Positions 38,901 to 47,523 of a stretch of 64,000 bases of DNA are shown one piece after another. The notes below the pieces were generated by a model. The model saw only the letters and a program-made list of their open reading frames with translations, did no database searches and was not told where the DNA came from. Both the position numbers and the translations under genes were made by a program. Source of the stretch: Setoptus koraiensis (Eukaryota; Arthropoda); assembly GCA_048013815.1 (NCBI GenBank), contig CM106586.1, forward strand, positions 3,906,001 to 3,970,000, given 5' to 3'. Position 1 is the first letter of the stretch; each line of letters begins with the position of its first letter.

Positions 38901-41547
38901 CAACAGTGCGCAATTGTCGGTTGCTGTCAACTCAAATTTGTACAAAGCCATTCTGGCCCACAGCAGGGATTGCGAGAAATATACAAATATCGACAGGTTC
39001 ACATTGAATTTATCCGATCCAGCAAAAGAGCGTTCGTTCAGGCGTGAGGAGTTGAACAAGAACGAAAGAAGTTTCACACTGTGCTTGCAGTGCCTGGTGG
39101 TCATACTCATTCTCATAGTGTTCGCCCTGCTCATTCAGTGGGCCCCGTAAGTATCATCGCCGGTGCTCATCCGGTCATCATCACGTATCCGGACAATATC
39201 CGGATACGTGATGATGCCAGCGTCATGTTACGCGAACAATATCCCAATGTCACCGTGTAGCGCGTCGATACTAACCGATTCAAATCACTTTTCTCGCAAA
39301 TCTTTCGCATCTTTGCATCATACAGACAAGCGGTGGTGATGCCATTCTCTTTTGTGGCTCTTGGCTGGCTCAGTCTCATTGTGTTTGTCACCATGACGAT
39401 AAGACCGAAAAAGAAGAGGAAATCAAATCGTTCCTATGACAACAGAGATATCTGTGATACAATTATGTCATTTAGTTGCTGTTTTTCGACCAGAGCAAAA
39501 CGGAAGCAGCTCCGATTAACTATCAGAAGCTTGTACAGGCGCTTCAAGTTACGTCCTCTAGTGACCAACATGAGCATCATATTGATTTATCTAATGATTC
39601 ACGCCGTGCTGGTAAGTCGACAATAATAATTATAATAATACATGTAATAACGCAATAATGATAATCTCGCCAATGTCTTGATAATGTCGCGTCTCGATAA
39701 TGTCGCGTCTCGATAACGTCACGTCTCGACAACGTCACGTCTCGATAACGTCGCGTCTCGATAATGAGGCCACCAGGGCGCCAAATTATCAAGAAAGAAA
39801 CAAACAACGTCAGAGAAACAAGTGATTAATGTAATGATCCAATTGACGACTCTCCCTCTCTCGTGTGCAGTTTTGGGGAAATCCCGGCGCTCATTATTGT
39901 AATGACGGCACGGGCCCGATGGCAAACTCAAGCGATTGTCCGGCGGCCAATCATAATGAAGCGGCATTGGTGGAAGGGGGCAACCAATCGTTGTTGTTGG
40001 CGCGACCTTCGTTACAGGCAGAGGCTTTCATGTATTATTCAAGCGGACAATATCTATTAATTTATTTAATGCTATCCAAAGTGCCCGTTATAACCTTCTT
40101 GCGTCAGCCATTCAAAGAGAAATTCCTCATTATACTAGCCTTAAATATTGTCGACAGTGCCTTTATTATCCGTCAGTATAACAATGATAATTTTGTTACT
40201 TTCAATGGTAGATCATCGTCATTAATGGAGGTGGCAACAAATAATACCAATAACAACAGCGACCATTACATAACCGATCAGTGGCTAACGTGCAATTTTC
40301 CCAATACTCAGCACTCGTTTATGGTGCTATTCTTGATAATGAGCAACTTCTTCGGCGTTGCCATATTGGTGTATGCCCATCAAAACGAATATACCTATAG
40401 GCGCGATTTTCTTTGGTGCCAGAACGCCAAAGAGGACCGAACGCGAATATATCGGATGCGCGATTGTAATAGATTTATATTTTTCAATTTGTTACCTCCA
40501 CATGTGGCCTCATACTTTCTCGAGCAGCGCACCGTTCGTTCGCACATGGTAAGCCAATACAACCATTATTTACACAAATTATCCATTTATTATCTTGATT
40601 ATTTATACATCTATCTTTATATGGATATCTATCCATATATATATATATATGGATAGATTCATGAATATGTCGATATGATAGTAACTGTTGTCGCTCTTTT
40701 CCGCTCGCCTCTCCAGGACTTGTACCACAGATCGTACGAACGGGTGGGCGTCGTGTTCGCCAACGTGTCCAACTTTAGTGAATTCTATTCAGAAGTGTCG
40801 GGCAACAATCACGGACTGGAATGTTTGCGTTTGCTCAACGAAATTATATGCGATTTTGACTCCATTTTGGACGATCAACCCTTCAAGATGATAGACAAAA
40901 TAAAGACAATTGGCACAACATACATGGCGGCCATCGGTCTCATGCCCGATCATCAGATGCAATCGGGATTGATAGATTGTCCTGTCAATGCCAGCGAGGA
41001 GACGCGCAACGAGATATGGCAAAGTAGGAGGCAAGTGGCCATGCTATTGGAGATATTGATTAGATTTGTGTTCGAAATGAAGGCCCGTCTACAGGATATC
41101 AACGAGCATTCGTACAACTGTTTCCGCATGAGGGCCGGCATCAATTTGGGGCCCGTAACGGCGGGCGTGATTGGCGCCAGCAAGCCCCAGTATGACATTT
41201 GGGGTAACACTGTCAATGTGGCCAGTCGCATGGAGAGCACCGCCGAAACAAACAAAATTCAGGTGACTCAGGAGGTTTACTCCATACTCAACGACTTTTA
41301 CAACGAACAACAACCGGCCGATACAGAGGCCAACAACGCGCACACAGCAACAAGTGTCACCGGAAGTCGAGGCAAGGATGTCGAAAGTGTGGAACCGGCG
41401 CCCAAACAACAACGGCTACAACCACAGCAACAACCACAAGAACAAGAGGGGGCCGAGAGTGCCTGCAAATTCAAGTTCACTTGCCGTGGCAGCATCAACG
41501 TCAAGGGAAAGGGATACATGACAACATATTACCTGGAGCGGGCGTAG
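17294..41547 (+). CDS. membrane adenylate cyclase (closest to ADCY3-type), 11 exons
   Basis: It makes cyclic AMP from ATP at the plasma membrane, normally under G-protein control. Exons: 17294-18712, 32433-32582, 32829-32950, 34436-34547, 35070-35124, 36287-36359, 36475-36537, 36840-39146, 39326-39611, 39871-40548, 40717-41547. All phases agree and the total is 2,031 residues, against about 1,100-1,250 in most family members. The order is the first six-helix membrane domain (exons 1-2, with Gln/Asn-rich insertions), C1a (about 560-720), a very long C1b linker (about 740-1395), the second six-helix domain (exons 8-10), and C2a (exon 11). C1a has both metal aspartates (SILFADIV and KILGDCYYC). 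C2a has the adenine-contact KIKTIG and QYDIW and the [10 protein letters not shown] catalytic Asn/Arg. The C2a wording [10 protein letters not shown] and [12 protein letters not shown] is most like ADCY3. Oddities are DIVHFT for the usual Gly, DVQS for DVWS, and GTTY for GSTY. The start ATG suits the family's N-terminus, but extra 5' exons cannot be excluded. Confidence 0.93.
18995..19092. repeat. CTGTATAC direct and inverted repeat cluster
   Basis: Repeated cctgtatac units, several spaced 14-15 bp apart (ctcctgtatacag), are followed by the inverse form gtatacaggtg. The block could fold into alternative stem-loops. It lies in cyclase intron 1. Confidence 0.75.
19392..19494 (+). repeat. CAA microsatellite
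   Basis: About 30 CAA/CAG units followed by a short CGA run, in cyclase intron 1. Poly-Gln, poly-Asn and, on the other strand, poly-Leu frames through it are not genes. Confidence 0.95.
21947..22015 (+). repeat. 16-bp minisatellite, four copies
   Basis: Four tandem copies of gccggcttatttgcgg (one with a G-to-A change) and a partial fifth, inside cyclase intron 1. Confidence 0.9.
22359..22431 (+). repeat. 10-bp minisatellite gcgcaatggg
   Basis: About seven tandem copies of a 10-bp unit, flanked by caattggcg variants. Because 10 is not a multiple of 3, it opens all three frames (for example MGAMGAM), none of them a gene. Confidence 0.9.
24609..24638. repeat. perfect 30-bp palindrome
   Basis: Two 15-bp arms with no spacer (gtcacggtattcacg and its exact complement) centred on CGCG, in cyclase intron 1. 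It could form a cruciform or bind a dimeric protein. Confidence 0.85.
26045..26114 (+). repeat. 14-bp minisatellite, five copies
   Basis: Five tandem copies of tgtgagctcgcctc, the later ones diverged to catgagctcgccaa and tatgggctcgccta, in cyclase intron 1. Confidence 0.85.
33521..33602 (+). repeat. 14-bp minisatellite, nearly six copies
   Basis: Tandem tatctgggcacttg units with no spacers, in the cyclase intron between 32951 and 34435. The direct head-to-tail arrangement without unique spacers excludes a CRISPR array. Confidence 0.9.
34287..34323 (+). repeat. 11-bp minisatellite cgctcaccggc
   Basis: Three to four tandem copies of a GC-rich 11-bp unit about 110 bp upstream of the exon that carries the first metal-binding aspartate of C1a. 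Confidence 0.8.
35256..35362 (+). repeat. ACGGCAACC/TAGCGGCAA decamer repeats
   Basis: An array of related 10-bp units (cgaccgacggcaacctacgg, then aactagcggc) in the cyclase intron 35125-36286. Confidence 0.8.
35607..35716 (+). repeat. 22-bp minisatellite, five exact-length copies
   Basis: Five head-to-tail 22-bp units of the type gccggcattcaaaatcactg followed by gc. A copy in the opposite orientation lies just upstream (35570-35589), so the array can pair back on itself. It lies in the cyclase intron 35125-36286. Confidence 0.88.
35918..35963 (+). repeat. GT dinucleotide microsatellite
   Basis: About 23 GT units in the cyclase intron 35125-36286. A CT run lies near 36436-36458 just before the next-but-one exon and supplies its pyrimidine tract. 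Confidence 0.9.
37974..38046 (+). repeat. GAC/GAT/GAA run encoding acidic tract
   Basis: This run lies within the C1b linker of the adenylate cyclase and encodes about 24 consecutive Asp/Glu residues. The antisense strand reads as poly-Ser or poly-Val, which is not a gene. Confidence 0.92.
39176..39216. repeat. intronic hairpin, 18-bp perfect arms
   Basis: Left arm 39176-39193 (catcatcacgtatccgga) and right arm 39199-39216 are exact complements with a 5-nt loop. The hairpin fills the first part of the short 179-nt cyclase intron (39147-39325), about 30 nt from the donor. Confidence 0.85.
39687..39766 (+). repeat. 16-bp minisatellite, five copies
   Basis: Five tandem copies of tcgcgtctcgataatg with a few changes, in the cyclase intron 39612-39870. 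Confidence 0.9.
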
Positions 41548-41594
41548 TTTTGCTGATTTATACACACCACAACTACCGTTACTCCAACTACTAT

Positions 41595-41688
41595 ACTTAC
41601 CACACTATATACATACTATATGCAAACTATATGCAAACTATATGCATACTATATGCATACTATATGCATACTATATACATACTAGATA
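41595..41688 (+). repeat. 11-bp minisatellite in the cyclase 3' UTR
   Basis: Tandem actatatgcaa/actatatgcat units start about 50 bases after the cyclase stop codon and before its AATAAA. Confidence 0.85.
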
Positions 41689-41732
41689 GTGTGCTATAAT
41701 TGCCAAAAAGATGCAATGTAGATACAGCGGAA

Positions 41733-41738
41733 AATAAA
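41733..41738 (+). promoter_or_regulatory. AATAAA polyadenylation signal
   Basis: First canonical signal after the adenylate cyclase stop (41547), so its 3' UTR is probably about 210 nt. Confidence 0.65.
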
Positions 41739-41787
41739 TGGAAAATTTTGAAAATTCAAATCTCATTATTGAAATTATTTCGCGAGG

Positions 41788-41970
41788 CTAATCACGTGAC
41801 CAAGATTTGCACTCACCAAGGCGCCCGAAACAACTGACAATTGAAACTGAAAATTGTGAAATGGCGATCATCATTGAGCTTTGCCTATCCCGTGCCCAGA
41901 TCTTCTCGGCCACCACAGTGGCACCAAATGAGCCCATTATTGAAACAATGATAGCGCTCCTATAGCGCAT
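41788..41970 (-). CDS. possible small membrane peptide ORF or first exon
   Basis: ATG 41970 on the minus strand opens 60 codons. The N-terminus is basic then hydrophobic (MRYRSAIIVSIMGSFGATVV), then charged (AEKIWARDR), then hydrophobic again. A perfect GTGAGT donor motif lies inside it (41816-41811, phase 1), so this could be a 51-codon first exon or a free-standing 60-residue peptide. The layout recalls small mitochondrial single-pass proteins, but I do not recognise a family and found no second exon; any would fall antisense to the cyclase 3' end. Confidence 0.25.
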   Translation of the reverse strand: MRYRSAIIVSIMGSFGATVVAEKIWARDRQSSMMIAISQFSVSIVSCFGRLGECKSWSRD

Positions 41971-42867
41971 CGTGATTTACTAGCAAGTGATAACAAATCA
42001 CTAGCGATGGGACTGTTTTTATTTGACAAATTATTGTGATTTTCGGTTTATTCTCGGTGTGTTCAAACAGTGTAGATGGCTTTGCTTTTGCTCCTATCTG
42101 CGACTCCTGCGGGGTACCGCGTGAAAAATAAAATGTTTTCGTTGATTAGATCGGTCGTCTGATAACTGTGATTAACATCTGCACCTGTACCCGCAACTGT
42201 TCGATAAATGAAAACAATGAAACAAAATAACAAAATCCGTTGCTCGTTGGAAACGATAGTCTAGACAGTCTGTCTACTGATACCTCTATTAATATGATCA
42301 GACTACTGATTTCGAGCTTTTCCTGTTCTCGGAAGCTACATTTCTACCTGTCGCAAATTACAGTTACATTTCTAAACTTAATCTGCGCTGACTCCTGCAA
42401 TCGCTCATATATCTCGTTGTTTGTTCTAGTACTGTAAACATGACATATCGGCTCGGAATGACCTTGCCACGCGTAAACAAACAGATAGGAATTTTCTGTC
42501 TTGCCTGTCCTTATCTAACTTTGGACTTTAGAAGATTAGAGATTGTTATTACTATGGCAGCGATAAATATCTTTGGTTGCCACACCCGTGCATTTCGGCG
42601 AAAAACAAAACCAGGAAAAAACCGGAAAAAAATTGGTCCAATCAACTTTCACTTATTAGAAAATTAAAATAATAACAATACGTACGTTTCATCGACATTA
42701 CATTTCACATGTTATATGTCTTATATTAGTTCATATCAACAGTTTTTCATCATATTTCGACCATTCAATCCAGTATTCGGTATATTGCGTGCATTGTCCG
42801 CCCGTATACGCTGTATTTTGTTGACAAACTTAATTAGATTAGTAAAAATTGATTAGCAAAAAGAAGG

Positions 42868-45006
42868 ATGATGTTTTTCTCAGGGGCTATCACAACAAAG
42901 CTGCTCATTGATGCGGCCATTTTGATACTGGTGGCAGGTAAGCGAAAGAAAATTTACAAAAACTAAACAGAGCAAAGAGACCATTTTCCAGACTACGATA
43001 TCAACTAATGACCAACTCATCACAGCCACCCTCAATGTAGCTCATGGGCACAATACTGGGGGCTGCATCAGAAAGTACTTCGGACAAACTGACCAGCACA
43101 ATATTGTTTGTGTTTGCAATGCAACCTATTGCGACCAATTGAACTTTGAGTGGCCCACGCAAGATGAAATTGCTATTGTTGAAACTGATAGAACGGGAAA
43201 ACGATTTTCCACACGTACTATTGATCTCAAGACCAACAATCATCGATTGTCGTTTGCAGGCAAGTCTGGCGCCAATGATCCCAAAATCACTGTGAAAGTT
43301 GACACCACAAAGAAAATGCAGAAAATATTGGGTTTTGGTGGCGCGTTCACCGATGCAGCAACCATGCACCTGAACAAGATGGACCCAAAAATGGAGCAAG
43401 CCATTCTGGAACAATATTTTGGCGAGCGTGGTCTACAGTACACTATAGGCCGTGTCACAGTGTCCGGTAGCGACTTTTCCGAGAGATCATACTCTTACGA
43501 TGATCTGTTGGCACGAGATGATACTGATTTTGATTTGTTGCAATTCAAATTACAAAAAGAGGACACAAGTTACAAAATTCCAAGCATTTTGAAAGCGAGG
43601 GATATTGTGAGAAAACGATCGAACATCACAGGCGATTTGCGTTTGTTTGCTAGTTCGTGGTCGGCGCCAGCCTGGATGAAAGACAATCTGAGTTTAGTTA
43701 AGGGACATTTGAAAGGCACCAGTTCCGGTTTTTACTACTTTACTTTTGCTCGTTATCTCATACGATTTTTACAAGAATACGAGAAGTTTGGCATTAGATT
43801 TTGGGGACTGACCACTCAGAATGAACCGATGGCGGCGAAACTACCCCACTACAATTTTAATTCTATGATTTTTGAAAAGGATCAATTGAATGATTTTGTG
43901 CGTGATAATCTCGGCCCATTGCTGGTTCAACACAACTATACTAAAGATAATGGATTTAATCTAATTGTGTATGACGATAATATCGAATGTTTAAATGAAT
44001 ACATTGCAAAGATGGCCGATGATGGCACGACAATGGATTATGTGTCTGGAATAGGCCTTCACTGGTATGCTCGTAATGTCTTTCCATACAGCGAATTGGA
44101 TAAAACTCGAAAAATTGTTCCGTCGCCAGACATATTTATTTTATCAACAGAAGCCTGTCACGAAAAAGGCCCAAAACCAGGCGATTGGTGGCGAGGAGAG
44201 GAGTACGCCCGTGACATAATAGAGGTGAGTTGCCGTTCATGCCTACAGTTGACAGTATGCGAGGCTGAACCAATTATCAGCTCTCTTTATCTCTCTTTCT
44301 CTCCATTTTGTTTCGTTTTCTCAGACGCTTCGACGCGGAACAGTTGGCTGGGTAGACTGGAATCTTGTGCTTGACATGATTGGTGGCCCCAATTGGGTGC
44401 AGAATTACGGTGAGTAGACGAAAAAAAAATGGAAGACACCATTGATTCTGTTGTTATGCGAGCATCAACGATCTTAACATAGAAAAAAACTTTTTTTGAA
44501 ACGGTTGTGGAAAACCGAAACCCTATTCTGGTTGCTTAGTGGACGCGCCAATACTGTACGATCATAACCAGGGCCACTACTACAAAAATCCAATGTATTA
44601 TACGCTAGCTCACTTCACTCGATTTTTGGAACCGGAAGCTACTATAGTCAACAGTGAACTGATTTCATCGCCAGGTTACAGGGAAAGCAAACAATTCAAT
44701 CCTAATTATTTGAATCAATCAGATCCGGGAACACGATTTGTTTTGAACAATAGAATCAATTTGGAAGATAAAAGCAATGTTGTTTTGGAGGAACAGCAGG
44801 ACATTTACGTTATAGCGGCTGTTAGACCAAACAGATTGCACTCGACGGTAATTGTTTTAAACACGGGCTCAAATGAGACAATAGTGAATATACAGCTGAA
44901 TGACAAAACGACATTACATGATTTGTTAATTGGGCCCAGGAGTGTCACCACAATTGTGCTGCCCGCATCGCTCACTAACACTAATACATCTGTAAATATC
45001 CATTAG
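42868..45006 (+). CDS. lysosomal glucosylceramidase (GH30 family)
   Basis: It hydrolyses glucosylceramide to glucose and ceramide in the lysosome. Exons 42868-42937, 43026-44224, 44325-44409 and 44540-45006 join in one frame to 606 residues. Exon 1 encodes a hydrophobic signal peptide (MMFFSGAITTKLLIDAAILI). Exon 2 opens with the disulphide-rich N-terminus (IVCVCNATYCD), then GFGGAFTDAA of the (beta/alpha)8 barrel, the acid/base glutamate in TTQNEP, and the nucleophile region FILSTEACHE. Exon 3 has VGWVDWNLVLD and GGPNWVQNY, typical of the family. Human GBA is 536 residues. The extra length is mainly an insertion of roughly 45 residues in the C-terminal beta domain, after ELISSPGYRES. Introns are 76-130 nt. 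The start uses the first of two adjacent ATGs. Confidence 0.95.
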
Positions 45007-45090
45007 ATACTGCTACTCTATCGTTAGGGCATTTCAGCCGTTACTAGCTTTGTAGAGGCGCCTCATAAGTAAAACTGGGCCTCATATATG

Positions 45091-45096
45091 AATAAA
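45091..45096 (+). promoter_or_regulatory. AATAAA polyadenylation signal
   Basis: Canonical signal 85 bases after the glucosylceramidase stop codon. Confidence 0.65.
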
Positions 45097-45745
45097 ATAC
45101 TAACAATCTTCAGCTTTCTGAAGTTGTAAAATCAACCAGAAAAGCCAATACGGAGAAAATGTTCGCCTACAAAAAGTAGATGATGGTCACCATCATCTTC
45201 TTTTAAACGCGGGTCTTTAACGGTAGAGCCTGAGACTTGGGGGCCTTCTGTTCGGTTTTTGATCGGTTTTCCTTTACAACGGACATTTAGCACTGCTACA
45301 CTGTTATCATTTTTATATTTCTGATATTTTCATATAAAACGTCGAACGATAATTAATTAAATAATTAATTAACAGCGGCATAAAATTGATTAGTTCAACT
45401 TTTGGTCGGTTCGAACGTGGCGCGCATTGAGCGCGCACGGGGGTTGCGTCTGTGCGCGGCCCCCACATGCGACTGGTTTCAGTGGCGGTTGGCGCTTGAG
45501 ACTTGAAGTCAACCGCCGCTATATGCGCACGTACGTAACTGTCGGCCCACCGGACAAACCACCGAAAGTCGTGACTACGTAACAATACATGTTGATTGTA
45601 CCAGCCAACAAGTATCAACTATCATCATTTTGTAGCTATCAATCTGAACAATCAGATCTGTCACGACTGATCATTCATCATTACTATCATCACAATTGTA
45701 CCATCATCATCATAACTATCATCACAATCATCATTCAATTAGACC
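45097..45745. other. intergenic region, probable CDK1 promoter
   Basis: It lies between the glucosylceramidase 3' end and the CDK1 start. It has a GC-rich patch (45415-45470) with GGCGCGC and GAGCGCGC, and GGTTGGCGC near 45487, resembling E2F-type sites that would suit a cell-cycle gene; this is inference only. The last 90 bases are ATCATCATT-rich, probably 5' UTR. Confidence 0.4.
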
Positions 45746-46792
45746 ATGACAGTACTGGAGGACTACGAGAAACTCGAACGAATCGGAGAGGGCACCTACG
45801 GAGTGGTTTACAAGGCTCGCCATCGAAAGACTGCAAAAATTGTCGCCCTGAAGAAGATCCGGCTCGAGAATGAAGACGAGGGGGTCCCTTCCACTGCCAT
45901 CAGAGAGATATCGCTACTCAAGGAGTTGCAACATCCCAATGTTGTTTGTCTGCAGGATGTACATATGTCCGAGAATCGTCTCTACCTAGTTTTTGAATTC
46001 TTGTCTATGGATCTCAAACGATATCTAGACAGTTTGCCAGAAGATGAGTATATGGATCCTATGTTGCTCAAGGTAACTCAATTCAAACTCATTGACAGCC
46101 ACACCTGTCAAATCTTTACTGTTTTAGACAAAATCCCACTATATTACTCGACACAAACTCACCCATCCTTTCTTTTCTTTTACACAATTCTCTAGAGCTA
46201 CCTGTACCAAATGTTAGACGCTCTCATATTCTGTCACAAACGTCGCGTCATACACCGTGATCTCAAACCTCAAAACCTGCTCATAGACTCAAAAGGCGTC
46301 ATTAAAATGGCCGACTTTGGTTTAGCACGTGCATTCGGTATACCAATACGCGCTTATACTCATGAGGTTGTCACATTATGGTATCGCGCTCCAGAGGTCC
46401 TATTAGGCTATCAGCGATACTCAACGCCCGTAGATATGTGGAGCATCGGTTGTATATTTGCTGAAATGGCTACCAAGAAGCCACTATTTCACGGAGACTC
46501 AGAAATAGACCAACTGTTTCGTATTTTTAGAACAATAGGCACACCCACCGAAGAGATTTGGCCAGGAGTAACGTCAATGTCTACCTACAAAGCAACGTTT
46601 CCTAGCTGGAAACAGAACATTCTAAGATCTATCGTGCCACAATTAGAAGATTCTGGCGCTGAGCTACTAGAGAAAATGTTCATATATGATCCTCACAAAA
46701 GACTCACCGCTAAAGCGGCAGCTATTCACAAATATTTCGATGATCTGGATAAAACGGCTGCTGTAAATCCAGGCTGCCCGAAAGTTGATTAA
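45746..46792 (+). CDS. Cdk1: cyclin-dependent kinase 1 (cdc2)
   Basis: The mitotic master kinase, active with cyclin A/B. Two exons, 45746-46072 and 46196-46792, are joined in phase 0 across a 123-nt intron and give 307 residues, close to the usual 297-302. Visible: glycine loop [11 protein letters not shown] with the inhibitory Thr/Tyr pair, catalytic lysine in VALKKIRLE, the exact PSTAIRE cyclin-binding helix, the catalytic loop [19 protein letters not shown], the activation-loop threonine in [18 protein letters not shown], and [10 protein letters not shown]. All catalytic residues are intact. [16 protein letters not shown] and SMDLKRYLD mark it as CDK1 rather than CDK2 or CDK5. It runs tail-to-tail with the minus-strand gene at 46897, and an AATAAA overlaps its stop region (46792-46797). 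Confidence 0.96.
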
Positions 46793-46851
46793 ATAAATCA
46801 TTTTGTATTTTGTTGTTTTAATGGATGAACATGTTTATAACATTGAACACG

Positions 46852-46857
46852 TTTATT
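46852..46857 (-). promoter_or_regulatory. AATAAA signal for the minus-strand gene
   Basis: TTTATT on the plus strand is AATAAA on the minus strand, 40 bases past the stop codon of the 208-residue gene. With the CDK1 signal at 46792, the two 3' ends probably overlap or abut. Confidence 0.55.
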
Positions 46858-46896
46858 TGTATTTAGTTATTCATCACTCAATTATTAATGAAAGCT

Positions 46897-47523
46897 CTAG
46901 CTATCAGCTGACTTATCTTTGGTGATCTGGTAAATGAGCCTCTGTAATTGGTCCTCATCCAAAGCCTCAGGCATTTCAGCGTCTTCCTCAAGGTTGAGGT
47001 CGTTGAGGACAATGCTTAGTGGTTGACAGAGATCCATAGGATTGTCTGGCACCTCTGTTAATTTTTTCCTCAGAGCCATCTCTTCGACACTGACCAATAG
47101 TTTAGTGTCCACTTGGGCATTGGTAACGACATTGAGAGATCGCCTGCTGTTAACAGTTCGCAATGCGATCTTACCACGATTAGCATAGCGATTCTTTCTA
47201 GAAGCAAATCCTCTGGATGATTGTTGTTGTTCTGGTTCTTTTTCTTTCGTTTTCCTTCTGCTGGCTGGTGACGGTTTCTGGCTCGTCTTCCTGGTCCTAC
47301 TGGTTGCAGCATTAAAGGAATTAACAATTGAAGTTTTCTTTGAATCTTGATTTTCAAGATTGACGTCATCCAATATTTCTAGGTGGTCGTCGTGGTCAAT
47401 AAAATTATCGTAGCTCCTGTGAGTAGCGCCATGTTTTAGATATTTCTCGGACTGTCTCTGGAATTCGTTTCTATCTATAACTATCAAGAAATTGTGGCAT
47501 TCAGGAATGCTCAGTGAAGTCAT
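46897..47523 (-). CDS. uncharacterised 208-residue charged protein
   Basis: A single open frame from ATG 47523 to a stop at 46897, followed by a minus-strand AATAAA. No domain recognised. The N-terminus includes FLIVIDRNEFQRQSEKYLKH. The middle (about 70-135) is strongly basic and Ser/Arg/Lys-rich (SRTRKTSQKPSPASRRKTKE, then SRGFASRKNRYANRGK), a likely disordered nuclear-type segment. The last 60 residues are acidic and helical (MDLCQPLSIVLNDLNLEEDA, then DEDQLQRLIYQITK). This basic-middle, acidic-tail layout would fit a nucleic-acid- or chromatin-associated protein, but that is inference. It is convergent with CDK1 and separated by only 104 bases. Confidence 0.72.
   Translation of the reverse strand: MTSLSIPECHNFLIVIDRNEFQRQSEKYLKHGATHRSYDNFIDHDDHLEILDDVNLENQDSKKTSIVNSFNAATSRTRKTSQKPSPASRRKTKEKEPEQQQSSRGFASRKNRYANRGKIALRTVNSRRSLNVVTNAQVDTKLLVSVEEMALRKKLTEVPDNPMDLCQPLSIVLNDLNLEEDAEMPEALDEDQLQRLIYQITKDKSADS

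Noticed and set aside
43001-43458. Minus-strand frames of 72 and 137 codons
   Set aside because: Antisense to glucosylceramidase exon 2, which has clear family motifs and catalytic residues.
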